Shown here in pieces: positions 15,078 to 23,038 of a stretch of 64,000 nt of DNA. The notes below the pieces were generated by a model. That model had not been told where the DNA came from. It did no database searches and saw only the letters and a list, made by a program, of their open reading frames with translations. A program made the position numbers and the translations under genes. Origin of the DNA: Zhongshania marina (GTDB lineage Bacteria; Pseudomonadota; Gammaproteobacteria; Pseudomonadales; Spongiibacteraceae). Every line of letters begins with the position of its first letter. Positions within the stretch are counted from its first letter, which is position 1. Location: positions 1 through 64,000 of the forward strand of contig NZ_PQGG01000042.1 in assembly GCF_002915595.1 (NCBI RefSeq). The letters are read 5' to 3'.

Positions 15078-17225
15078 ATGAAACCTTTATTTCCCTCTAA
15101 ATCCCTAGTTTATACCGCTGGTGTCGCCTGCCTGTTGGCGGCAAATCCAAGTTTTGCCGACGCATCGGGCAAGCCTGCAAATATGGAAGAAGTTATTGTT
15201 AGCAGCCAGTTTCGCGACACGAGTCTATTAGATCTTGCCAGCACCGTCAGCGTATTCGACGAGGCGAGCATCAGTGCTCGCGGCGCTAGCAATATCGAGC
15301 AGTTGCTAAATCTTGCGCCCAATGTGAATTTTGCAGCGGGTGCGTCTCGCGGTCGCTTTTTTCAGATTCGCGGCATTGGTGAGCGCAGCCAGTTTATTGA
15401 CCCCGTCAGTCCGTCTGTGGGTTTGATTATTGATGGTATCGATTTTAGCGGTCTGGGTTTAGCGGCAAGTACCTTAGATATCGCTCAGGTTGAAGTGCTG
15501 CGCGGGCCGCAGGGTACTGTTTACGGTGCCAATGCCTTGGCGGGGCTAATTAGCATGACTAGCCAAGCGTCAAGCGCAGAGCAGATGGTAAAAATCTCCG
15601 CCGAAGTGGCCGAGTACAATAGCCAAACATTGGCTGTGGTTGCGAGTGGGCCTTTGAGTGAGCGGGTGGGCTATCGACTTGCAGTGCAAAATCAACAGTC
15701 CGATGGCTATGTCGAAAATACTTTTTTAAACCGCGATGATACCAATAATATCGACGAATCGGTGCTGCGTGGCAAACTTAGTTTTGCGGCGAGTGACGAC
15801 TTGCAGTTGGATTTCAATCTTTTGTACCTAGATGCCGACAATGGCTACGACGCTTTTTCTTTAGATAATAATCGTAAAACACAGTCAGACCAGCCAGGCA
15901 CAGATACGCAGGAAACCCTAGCGGGCTCGATTATTTCGCGTTGGACGGCTAGCTCATTATTCAGTCTTGAATCGACGCTGAGCTTCGCAAATTCGGAAAC
16001 CGAATACGGCTATGATGAAGACTGGGTCTATATCGGATTTCACCCCGACGAATACAGCTCCGTCGATAATTATCAGCGTGACAAAGAGAATATAAGTGTT
16101 GATGTTCGGTTTATTTCCAGTGATGAATCTCGCATTTTTAATGACAGCACTAGCTGGGTAGGCGGCGTTTATTTGCGCACAGAAGACGAAGATCTTGAAC
16201 GTAACGCGAGTTTTAGCAGTCAGTTTGAAACCGACAATACGGCAGTTTACGGCCAGCTACAAACGAGCTTAAGCGATACTTTGACCTTGGTGTCTGGACT
16301 GCGATTTGAACAGCGCAAAGCGGACTATCAAGATTCGCTGCAAGTTCGTTCAGATAATGATGAAGACCTGTGGGGCGGTAATTTGACCCTGGAATACCGT
16401 TACGCCGATAGCAAACTGGTTTACGCGACAATATCGCGGGGATATAAGGCAGGTGGCGTGAACGGGCGGATCATCTCTGCCTCTGCGACGAATACTTCTA
16501 TAGATAGTGATCTTTACCAGTTTGATACCGAACATATGATCAACTACGAACTGGGTATTAAAGGCGCGTGGTTAGACAATCGTCTGCAAGCGCAGCTTGC
16601 CGCCTTTTTCCAAGATCGCAGTGATGTGCAAGCCAAGCAATCTATTTTTGATCCCAATAATTTTTCCTTTGATGATTTCCTAGCCAATGCGGCAGGGGGT
16701 AAGACCAGCGGTCTAGAGTTGGAACTTAATTATTTGGCTAGTGACAGTCTGCGGTTTTTTGCTGCAGCGGGTTTACTCAACGCTGAATTCGACGAGTTTG
16801 TGAGCCAGTCGCATGTCGACGCAAAGGACGACGGTAATGGTGTGGCATTGGCGCCGGTAAATCTTGATGGCAGAGAGCTCGCCCACGCACCCAAGTATCA
16901 ATTCTTTGTGGGCACTGAATTAAATATTCTGAGTAACCTTGTTTTGCGTGTAGAGCTTGAGGGCAAAGATGAGTTTTATTTCTCGAATAGCCACAATGAA
17001 AAATCAAGTAGCTATGAGCTGATTAATGCGCGCTTGACCTACTATGCCAGCAACTGGGATGTGTCGGTATGGGGGCGCAATTTAGCAGACGAAGACTACG
17101 AAACCAGAGGGTTTTACTTTAGCAACGCCTTCGGTAACAACCCCGCCAATGGCTATGCGCCAGAGGCCTATTACCAGTTTGGCGAGCCGCGCATTGTAGG
17201 TGTTTCAGCTAACTACACCTTTTGA
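15078..17225 (+). CDS. TonB-dependent outer-membrane receptor, probably for thiamine
   Basis: 715 residues with a signal peptide (cleavage near NPSFA-DA), a plug domain ('MEEVIVSSQF' TonB-box region, 'QIRGIGER', 'VEVLRGPQGTVYGANALAGLI') and a 22-strand-type beta barrel ending in an aromatic residue (F). The TPP riboswitch upstream and the thiamine-binding, permease and kinase genes downstream indicate that the substrate is thiamine or a phosphorylated or precursor form. TonB-energised thiamine receptors under THI control have been predicted in Shewanella and related marine bacteria. Four-base overlap with the next open frame does not affect this gene. Confidence 0.88.
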   Translation: MKPLFPSKSLVYTAGVACLLAANPSFADASGKPANMEEVIVSSQFRDTSLLDLASTVSVFDEASISARGASNIEQLLNLAPNVNFAAGASRGRFFQIRGIGERSQFIDPVSPSVGLIIDGIDFSGLGLAASTLDIAQVEVLRGPQGTVYGANALAGLISMTSQASSAEQMVKISAEVAEYNSQTLAVVASGPLSERVGYRLAVQNQQSDGYVENTFLNRDDTNNIDESVLRGKLSFAASDDLQLDFNLLYLDADNGYDAFSLDNNRKTQSDQPGTDTQETLAGSIISRWTASSLFSLESTLSFANSETEYGYDEDWVYIGFHPDEYSSVDNYQRDKENISVDVRFISSDESRIFNDSTSWVGGVYLRTEDEDLERNASFSSQFETDNTAVYGQLQTSLSDTLTLVSGLRFEQRKADYQDSLQVRSDNDEDLWGGNLTLEYRYADSKLVYATISRGYKAGGVNGRIISASATNTSIDSDLYQFDTEHMINYELGIKGAWLDNRLQAQLAAFFQDRSDVQAKQSIFDPNNFSFDDFLANAAGGKTSGLELELNYLASDSLRFFAAAGLLNAEFDEFVSQSHVDAKDDGNGVALAPVNLDGRELAHAPKYQFFVGTELNILSNLVLRVELEGKDEFYFSNSHNEKSSSYELINARLTYYASNWDVSVWGRNLADEDYETRGFYFSNAFGNNPANGYAPEAYYQFGEPRIVGVSANYTF

Positions 17226-17287
17226 TGGGTTGGGCGGCTACTGCCGCCCTAATTCAAGCACTTAGAAAAATAGGTCGAGGAAAATGT

Positions 17288-17551
17288 ATGAAGCTTTCGG
17301 TTGAAATCAGTATGTATCCCCTAAAAGATGAGTATATTCTCGCTATTCAACATTTTATTGATCGCTTGAATACTCACCCAGACTTACAAGTAATTACCAA
17401 TACTATGAGCACTCAAATCTTTGGGGATTACGACATAGTGATGGATGTACTAAAAAAAGAAATGCGCTTATCTTACGAGCAGTTTGGTCGCGCCATTTTT
17501 ATCTGCAAGTTTATTGATGGCGATTTAAGCCCTGTGGCTGACAATGTTTAG
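17288..17551 (+). CDS. YkoF-like thiamine/HMP-binding protein
   Basis: 87 residues from the start chosen because GAGG stands eight bases upstream; longer in-frame versions lack a binding site. The sequence 'MKLSVEISMYPL', 'FIDRLNTHP', 'ITNTMSTQIFGDYD' and 'FICKFIDGD' matches the small thiamine-binding family related to YkoF, with a ferredoxin-like fold. A soluble protein without signal peptide; it could bind thiamine or its pyrimidine moiety in the cytoplasm. It overlaps the permease gene by eight bases. Confidence 0.78.
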   Translation: MKLSVEISMYPLKDEYILAIQHFIDRLNTHPDLQVITNTMSTQIFGDYDIVMDVLKKEMRLSYEQFGRAIFICKFIDGDLSPVADNV

Positions 17552-18164
17552 CGAGGAAGTTTTCAACGCGATTACAGCTGCGTTTGCGGCGATGTCGCTG
17601 TGGGAAGTGGCTGCGGTTGTACTCGCCTTGGCGTATTTGATTTTCGCCATGAAAGAAAATAGCCTGTGCTGGTATGCCGCATTTGTGAGCACATCAATTT
17701 ACGTTTTTTTATTTTGGGACGTGAGTTTATTAATGGAATCTGCGCTGCAGATTTTTTATCTTGTTATGGCTGTCTACGGTTGGTGGCAGTGGCGTAAACA
17801 GGGTGATACTCAAAGTGAACTGCGCATTCACCGCTGGGCTTTGCGAACACACATCATAGTTGCGGTTGTGGTGGGTTTGCTAACACTGAGTTTCGGTTAT
17901 GTGCTATCCACTTCGACCCACGCGGAACTACCATATTTAGATTCCTTTACTACTTGGGGTGCCGTTGTCACAACCTATATGGTGACCCGTAAAGTACTAG
18001 AAAATTGGATTTACTGGATCGTCATTGACGGCGCCTCAGTCTACTTATACATAGACCGAGAGTTGTATTTAACTGCGCTATTATTTGTGCTTTATGTAGT
18101 GTTGGTCGTGATTGGCTTTTTTCAATGGAATGCCATTTATAAACGCGAACAGCTCGAATCCTAA
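17544..18164 (+). CDS. pnuT: PnuC-family thiamine transporter (PnuT type)
   Basis: 206 residues with seven or so membrane helices and PnuC family features: 'WEVAAVVLALAYLIFAMKEN', 'ESALQIFYLVMAVYGWWQWR' with the W-x-x-W pair, and 'ENWIYWIVIDGASVYLYI'. PnuC-type carriers move vitamins by facilitated diffusion and depend on intracellular phosphorylation for trapping. With a TPP riboswitch upstream and a kinase gene two bases downstream, thiamine is the likely cargo, not nicotinamide riboside. Confidence 0.85.
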   Translation: MFSEEVFNAITAAFAAMSLWEVAAVVLALAYLIFAMKENSLCWYAAFVSTSIYVFLFWDVSLLMESALQIFYLVMAVYGWWQWRKQGDTQSELRIHRWALRTHIIVAVVVGLLTLSFGYVLSTSTHAELPYLDSFTTWGAVVTTYMVTRKVLENWIYWIVIDGASVYLYIDRELYLTALLFVLYVVLVVIGFFQWNAIYKREQLES

Positions 18165-18166
18165 GT

Positions 18167-19030
18167 ATGAACACATCAGCCGACATTATCCCAGTAGACT
18201 GGCCGAAGTGGAGTAAAACTAAACCCAAGCTATTAAAGCCATTGCTCGGCGGTTTAACAAATAAGAGCTATTTAATATCTGCCGACAACACCGACATGGT
18301 ATTGCGGAAAAACTCCGCTATAAGTGCAGCATTAAATCTTGATCGCGTTACCGAGGCGCGGGTGTTGGTGCTTGCCGACGATGCGGGTTTGTGCGCCCCT
18401 CTTATTCACTACGACGGCGACTATCAATACGTGGTGAGTCGCTATGTAGAGGGTAAGCACTGGCGTGCAGACGAGCAGGGAATTCGCTCATTGGCAACGC
18501 TATTGCAGCGTATTCACCGCCTTCCCGCCATTGATAAATATTTAACTATTGCCGATAAAGCCGAGCGCTATTGGCAGGCAATAGCTAAAAACGCACCGCA
18601 TTTGGCAGAATTGAAAAAGGTGGCAAATAAAATGATGCCACTTATCGAAAGTACAAGGCGTTCAGGCTCTGGCGCCTGTCTTTGCCATAATGACCTGCTG
18701 AGAGAGAATTTAATTAGTACGGAAGAGGGACGCTTATACGCAATTGATTGGGAATACGCCACAATGGGCGACCTCTTCTATGAACTTGCAGTAATTGTTG
18801 AAGGCCAGGCACTGAATCAGTCGCAGCAAGAATTGCTATTAAGCGAATATTTTGCGAGATCCGTAAGTGAAAACGACAGGCAAAACCTTAAAAATTGGCG
18901 CTTAATTTACTGCTATTTAACTGTGTTGTGGTACGCCGTGCAGTGGTCTAGCGGCGTGATGGCAACACCAGAAACAAGCCACCATATTGCTCGGCAGATA
19001 CAGGACTTAAACGCTAAGCTTGGTGATTAG
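18167..19030 (+). CDS. thiK: Thiamine kinase-like (choline/aminoglycoside kinase fold)
   Basis: 287 residues of the APH/choline kinase superfamily: nucleotide-binding segment 'LLGGLTNKSYLI', Brenner motif HNDLLREN (H174, N175, D176, N181) and the metal-binding DWEYA (D194). It immediately follows the PnuT-type permease and closes the riboswitch-led operon, so phosphorylation of imported thiamine is the best-supported role. Choline kinase or another small-alcohol kinase cannot be excluded from sequence alone. Confidence 0.8.
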   Translation: MNTSADIIPVDWPKWSKTKPKLLKPLLGGLTNKSYLISADNTDMVLRKNSAISAALNLDRVTEARVLVLADDAGLCAPLIHYDGDYQYVVSRYVEGKHWRADEQGIRSLATLLQRIHRLPAIDKYLTIADKAERYWQAIAKNAPHLAELKKVANKMMPLIESTRRSGSGACLCHNDLLRENLISTEEGRLYAIDWEYATMGDLFYELAVIVEGQALNQSQQELLLSEYFARSVSENDRQNLKNWRLIYCYLTVLWYAVQWSSGVMATPETSHHIARQIQDLNAKLGD

Positions 19031-19116
19031 CTCGCTGCTCAGTGATAAACGTCGTGAGCTTAAAATGTCGATATCCTATTAAAAACGCCTATATCTTTCC
19101 TAAACTCGTCGGTGCT

Positions 19117-20310
19117 TTATGTAAGTGACATAAGCGCGGAGACTAAAAGCTCGTTGTCGTAATAGGGCGCGCTTTGCTTGCTAACTAGCCGCGTATCGAT
19201 TAGCTCAATATTCAGTGATGCCAATACCTCGGACGAAAGTTTAGATGGGTAAATTCCATTTCGGCTATCTAGTAGTACAAAGTTTAATAGTTGCTGGTTT
19301 GTCGTACTATCGTCACAGTCTGCGTGAAGTTGGGCAAGTAGACGTTCAACTGAGCTAGTTAAATCCATATTGAATTGTTCAGGATCACTGCCTAAATTAG
19401 GGATATATACTTTTGGACAGTCGTTTTCTGCTATCGCTTTCCCAACGCCTTCTGGGATCAAATTCGCAAGTAGTGATGAGTAAAAGCTGCCTGGGGGATA
19501 GCAAATGAGTTCTGCCGATTCGATTAATTTGCGATTTTTTTTGCGAATGGAAATGGATTTAATGGATTTCATTTCTGGATCTTGAGATAGAAATATATGC
19601 TCAATGGCTGAATCTAGCGGTGCTACTTCCTTGCCAGTAATTAAATGCTGACCAATGACTTCACTGCCGTCCTCCAAGTCGGCGCCAAGATGAAGATCAT
19701 CATTCACTATAGTTCTTACGATGCCTTGTACATTCACAAGCTTGGAAAATAGGAAAATAATAGGATCTAGGTGGCGGTGATTATTTAAGTATCCACCGGC
19801 AAGAATAAGATTACCGATGCTTGCGCCTCTTAGATCGAAATTTTCTGGCATGGCGGCCAGAAAGAATCCTAATTGATTGCAGATTAACTTGCGCATGGGG
19901 TTTGCAATGTCACTGATGAGTGGCGATTTACCCCGAATCAGGTCATTCAACTGCATAAGCAAAAGTTGCTGCGATGCAGCTTTGTCTAAACGGTGCTCAA
20001 ACAGAGCGACAATTTCTGGATGCCCGAGTACCGTTTCATCGGCTAGTGCCATAAGACGACTGCGTAAGTCACCAATTGATGGCATGTCAAAAGCCTTGCG
20101 CAATTCTGCGGAACTGCCGCCAGAATCAAAAGGTGTTAATAGGTGGATAGTGTTGTGGCTGTAGTTTTTAAGGGTTTTGCAAAGGTTGTTTAAGGCCGAG
20201 CCACCGCTAAAAAATAGTATGCGAGGGCCAAGCTCGGGTATTTTTCGGTAGCGGCTAATACGTAATGGGTCGGGAATACTGAGGCTGCGGGTAACTCGAA
20301 CATTCGTCAT
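19117..20310 (-). CDS. GAK system CofD-like protein
   Basis: 397 residues related to CofD/YvcK: an N-terminal Rossmann loop 'ILFFSGGSALNNLCKTL' and 'HLLTPFDSGGSSAELRKAF', then 'GASIGNLILAGGYL' and a C-terminal region with the 'CYPPGSFYSSLLANLIPEGVGKAI' element. YvcK-like proteins bind UDP-sugars, while CofD transfers phospholactate to F420 precursors; which activity applies here is unknown. It is divergent from six co-directed genes (kinase, ATP-grasp, HprK-related, phosphatases, amphi-Trp), the combination named the GAK system in NCBI protein families, which has no assigned function. Confidence 0.82.
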   Translation of the reverse strand: MTNVRVTRSLSIPDPLRISRYRKIPELGPRILFFSGGSALNNLCKTLKNYSHNTIHLLTPFDSGGSSAELRKAFDMPSIGDLRSRLMALADETVLGHPEIVALFEHRLDKAASQQLLLMQLNDLIRGKSPLISDIANPMRKLICNQLGFFLAAMPENFDLRGASIGNLILAGGYLNNHRHLDPIIFLFSKLVNVQGIVRTIVNDDLHLGADLEDGSEVIGQHLITGKEVAPLDSAIEHIFLSQDPEMKSIKSISIRKKNRKLIESAELICYPPGSFYSSLLANLIPEGVGKAIAENDCPKVYIPNLGSDPEQFNMDLTSSVERLLAQLHADCDDSTTNQQLLNFVLLDSRNGIYPSKLSSEVLASLNIELIDTRLVSKQSAPYYDNELLVSALMSLT

Positions 20311-20344
20311 AAATTAAATCAATTTCTTAAGGCTAATCTCGGTT

Positions 20345-20379
20345 TTGTCATATTTCTGTAACAGGCAATGACAAATAAT
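20345..20379 (+). promoter_or_regulatory. Pho-box-like promoter element in the divergent GAK region
   Basis: TTGTCATATTTCTGTAAC (20345-20362) agrees with the PhoB consensus CTGTCATAWAWCTGTCAY at 15 of 18 positions. AATAAT at 20374-20379 lies 11 bases beyond it, the distance expected for a PhoB-dependent -10. The element is also almost symmetric: TTGTCAT at the left, CTGTAACAG in the centre and ATGACAA (20368-20374) at the right, so it might serve both divergent genes or be a dyad for another regulator. Confidence 0.55.
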
Positions 20380-20400
20380 GGTTCAGAATTAAGCCATGAT

Positions 20401-20423
20401 ACGTCGCTTATGTGACGTTTTTT
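20401..20423 (+). terminator. Terminator-like hairpin in the leader of the GAK operon
   Basis: ACGTCGC pairs with GTGACGT (one G-U) around the loop TTAT and is followed directly by five further T residues. It lies between the predicted Pho-dependent start and the first kinase gene, where an ordinary terminator would be unexpected; it may be an attenuator or a residual operator. The stem is short. Confidence 0.4.
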
Positions 20424-20480
20424 CGTCATTTAACTTCTACTCTGCCCTGACTGCAGTGTGAAAATTGTCCTGTCGTTCCC

Positions 20481-20495
20481 ATTGCCGATGGCAAT
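20481..20495 (+). promoter_or_regulatory. Short palindrome just upstream of the PhoU-kinase gene
   Basis: ATTGCC-GAT-GGCAAT is a perfect 6-bp inverted repeat with a 3-base centre, ending 16 bases before the start codon. In RNA it would form a small hairpin next to the binding site (AAGAAGAT); in DNA it could be an operator half pair. Confidence 0.35.
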
Positions 20496-20511
20496 ATGAA
20501 GAAGATCAGCC

Positions 20512-22155
20512 ATGAAAATCCCTAAAAACATCCGCGACAATTTGCGATTTTTGTGCATTGAGGTTGATTCCTTATTGGAGAGCTTAGAGGCCTGCTTTCT
20601 TGAGGATGTCGCGGTGCAAGGTCGACGGATACTCGATCGAGGCGGCTATGCCTACAATTTAAAAGTACGAATTCACAACGCCTCTCTCCAGCAGTTGTCA
20701 TTTCTTAAAACAGGCGATGACAATACTATGAGCCTACGCGCTGCGGAGTTCATTGCTACCGACCTAGAGCGTATTGCTGAGCTTTGCCGCGAGAGTGTTA
20801 AGCAAATTAGCTATCTAGATGAGCGCAGTGAGATATTTCCGGAGCGCTATCCGCCGATGCTAACCTTGATACGTGAAGGTATTGCGATGATTGGCGTGGC
20901 AGTTAATGACAGCGATAGCCGTCAAGCCTTGAAAATCGCTCAGCTAGAGTCGCAGATAGACCGCAGCTATCATCGCTTATATAAGCGCTATATCACTGCT
21001 TTAAAGATCAATGGCAAATATACCGAAAGCTTTGTGACGGCGTTGTTTCTTGCGTATAACGTTGAGCAGATGGGTGATGCCTTACGCAATATTAGTGAAA
21101 CAATTATTTCTGCAAATATCGGGCAGCCCGTAAATTTTGAACGCTACCACGCCCTGCAAGAGTCGGTAGAGCACTTGGAGGCCGAGGCCCTGCGTGGTCA
21201 GTTAACGGTACTCCCTATTGCTGAAACCCGATCAGGTAGCGCTATATCCGGTGTTCACGCTGGGTCGGGAAATGAGAGGGAACCAATTGCCATTTTTAAG
21301 GAGGGCCAGAAAAGCAAGCTTAAGGAAGAGCGGCAAGGAGTGAAGAGCTGGCACGAAATCTATCCAGGTTTGGCGCCGCGCATACTGAGCTATAAAAAGC
21401 GTGGCCAGTCGGCTGCATTGCTAATAGAACATTTGCCTGGCCTTACATTTGAGCAAATTCTGCTAAGTGGAAACCGTAACCAGCTTGCGATTAGTCTTGA
21501 ACGGCTATGCGAAACGCTGCAGGCAGTGTGGACACAGACTCGCAATGAAGAGCCGGTGGCTGCGGGATTTATTACTCAAATCGGCAAACGCCTGCCAGAA
21601 ATTTATAGAATTCATCCTGAGTTTCGTCTGGGTAAGGCTAATATTTGTAGTCTTAAAATTCCTGCTTTTGCAGATGTTTTGAAAAAGGCAGAGGTTTATG
21701 AAAGGGATTTTCTTGCACCTTTCTCAGTTTATATTCACGGCGATTTTAACGTCGACAATATTATTTACGACCCAGCGGAGAATCGAATTAATTTTATTGA
21801 TCTGCATCGCTCTAGGTATATGGATTATGTGCAGGATGTGTCGGTATTTATGGTGTCGAATTATCGTTTACAGATACTCGATCACCAAATTCGACAGCGC
21901 ATTATGGCGGTAGCAAGAGACTTTTGTGAATCTACCCGTCGCTTTGCTGCTGAGCAGGGGGACGATAGTTTTGAGATTCGTTTAGCACTGGGGCTGGCGC
22001 GTTCTTTTATTACTTCAAGCCGTTTTACTCTTGATAAGTCGCAGGCGCGGCGAATGTTTTTACGCTCCTGCTACTTGATTGAAAAAGTCCTCGCTACGCC
22101 AGCTAGTGAGGTGCCGTCGTTCAAAGTGCCGATCAAGGAGATCTTCGTTGTCTAA
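20512..22155 (+). CDS. PhoU-like/APH-type kinase fusion protein of the GAK system
   Basis: 547 residues with two parts. Residues 1 to about 225 are all-helical and PhoU-like, including the duplicated pattern ending 'NVEQMGDALRNISETII'. After a linker, residues about 275-540 form an aminoglycoside phosphotransferase-type kinase with HGDFNVDN (H409, D411, N416) and the metal-binding D430 in 'FIDLHRS'. PhoU domains usually sense or relay phosphate status, so this looks like a phosphate-linked kinase of unknown substrate. It heads a tight operon: the next three genes overlap each other by 4-13 bases. Confidence 0.8.
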   Translation: MKIPKNIRDNLRFLCIEVDSLLESLEACFLEDVAVQGRRILDRGGYAYNLKVRIHNASLQQLSFLKTGDDNTMSLRAAEFIATDLERIAELCRESVKQISYLDERSEIFPERYPPMLTLIREGIAMIGVAVNDSDSRQALKIAQLESQIDRSYHRLYKRYITALKINGKYTESFVTALFLAYNVEQMGDALRNISETIISANIGQPVNFERYHALQESVEHLEAEALRGQLTVLPIAETRSGSAISGVHAGSGNEREPIAIFKEGQKSKLKEERQGVKSWHEIYPGLAPRILSYKKRGQSAALLIEHLPGLTFEQILLSGNRNQLAISLERLCETLQAVWTQTRNEEPVAAGFITQIGKRLPEIYRIHPEFRLGKANICSLKIPAFADVLKKAEVYERDFLAPFSVYIHGDFNVDNIIYDPAENRINFIDLHRSRYMDYVQDVSVFMVSNYRLQILDHQIRQRIMAVARDFCESTRRFAAEQGDDSFEIRLALGLARSFITSSRFTLDKSQARRMFLRSCYLIEKVLATPASEVPSFKVPIKEIFVV

Positions 22156-23038
22156 ATTAAAAATCGCTGTGGTAGGAATACCAGGAAAATGGTCTACCGA
22201 AGTGTTCGCAGACGCACTTGAATCTAGAACGGGATTTCGCCTAGTGATTGATATGGCAGAAGTCTGTTTAGATTTAAGCCTTGGATTACTGATGTACCGC
22301 GGTATTAATCTGTGTGATCTTGATGGTATTGTGGTGAAGAAAATAAGTGCCGAATACAGTCCAGATACCCTTAACCGCCTTGAAATGCTGCGCTTTGTTG
22401 AGGCCCGTGGTGTGCGTGTGTTTAGCTCTGCGACAAGTATGTTGGGGTTGATTAATCGACTTAGCTGCACGGTCACTTTGCGGCAACACGGAATTCCCAT
22501 GCCAGATACGGTGGTAACGGAAGATATAGACGAAGCGATGGCTGCAGCGCGCGAGTTTTCAGCGGTGGTATGCAAACCCCTTTTTTCTACCAAGGCGCGG
22601 GGAATGTGTATTATTAATGCTCAGCAAGAAGACGTAGCACTTGCTGCGGAGTTGCAAGAGTTTCAATTAGCTAATCCTGTTATGTATCTGCAGCGCAAGA
22701 TCGAGCTCCCTGGGCGGGATTTAGGCTTGGTATTTTTGGGTGGCAAGTATTTAGGGAGTTACGCTCGGGTTTCTCAAAGTGATAGTTGGAATACAACGAT
22801 TAATAGCGGCGGCCGCTACGCGCTAGCAGATCCACCGGCTGAGACTATTGAAATTGCACAGCGCGCACAGGCGGCATTTAATTTAGATTTTACCACCGTC
22901 GATGTGGCCGAAACCGATATTGGCCCAGTCGTGTTTGAAGTGTCAGCTTTTGGCGGATTTCGCGGTGCGCTCGAAGGGGCGGGAATCGACGCAGCAGCGC
23001 TTTACAGTGAGTATGTACTGGAAAATATAAGACCATGA
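22148..23038 (+). CDS. GAK system ATP-grasp enzyme
   Basis: 296 residues resembling RimK/glutathione-synthetase-like ATP-grasp ligases: an N-terminal 'KIAVVGIPGKWSTEV' domain, the ATP-binding 'AVVCKPLFSTKARGM' region and the 'YLQRKIELPGRDLGLVFL' and 'VDVAETDIGPVVFEV' segments with acidic metal ligands. Such enzymes join a carboxylate to an amine or thiol through an acyl phosphate. The TTG start at 22148 is preferred because AAGGAG ends seven bases before it; it overlaps the end of the upstream gene. Substrates are unknown. Confidence 0.82.
   Translation: MSKLKIAVVGIPGKWSTEVFADALESRTGFRLVIDMAEVCLDLSLGLLMYRGINLCDLDGIVVKKISAEYSPDTLNRLEMLRFVEARGVRVFSSATSMLGLINRLSCTVTLRQHGIPMPDTVVTEDIDEAMAAAREFSAVVCKPLFSTKARGMCIINAQQEDVALAAELQEFQLANPVMYLQRKIELPGRDLGLVFLGGKYLGSYARVSQSDSWNTTINSGGRYALADPPAETIEIAQRAQAAFNLDFTTVDVAETDIGPVVFEVSAFGGFRGALEGAGIDAAALYSEYVLENIRP

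Noticed and set aside
20345-20379. Leftward Pho box serving the CofD-like gene on the minus strand
   Set aside because: The minus-strand halves TTGTCAT and CTGTTAC are 10 instead of 11 bases apart and no good -10 is evident, so only the rightward reading is proposed.
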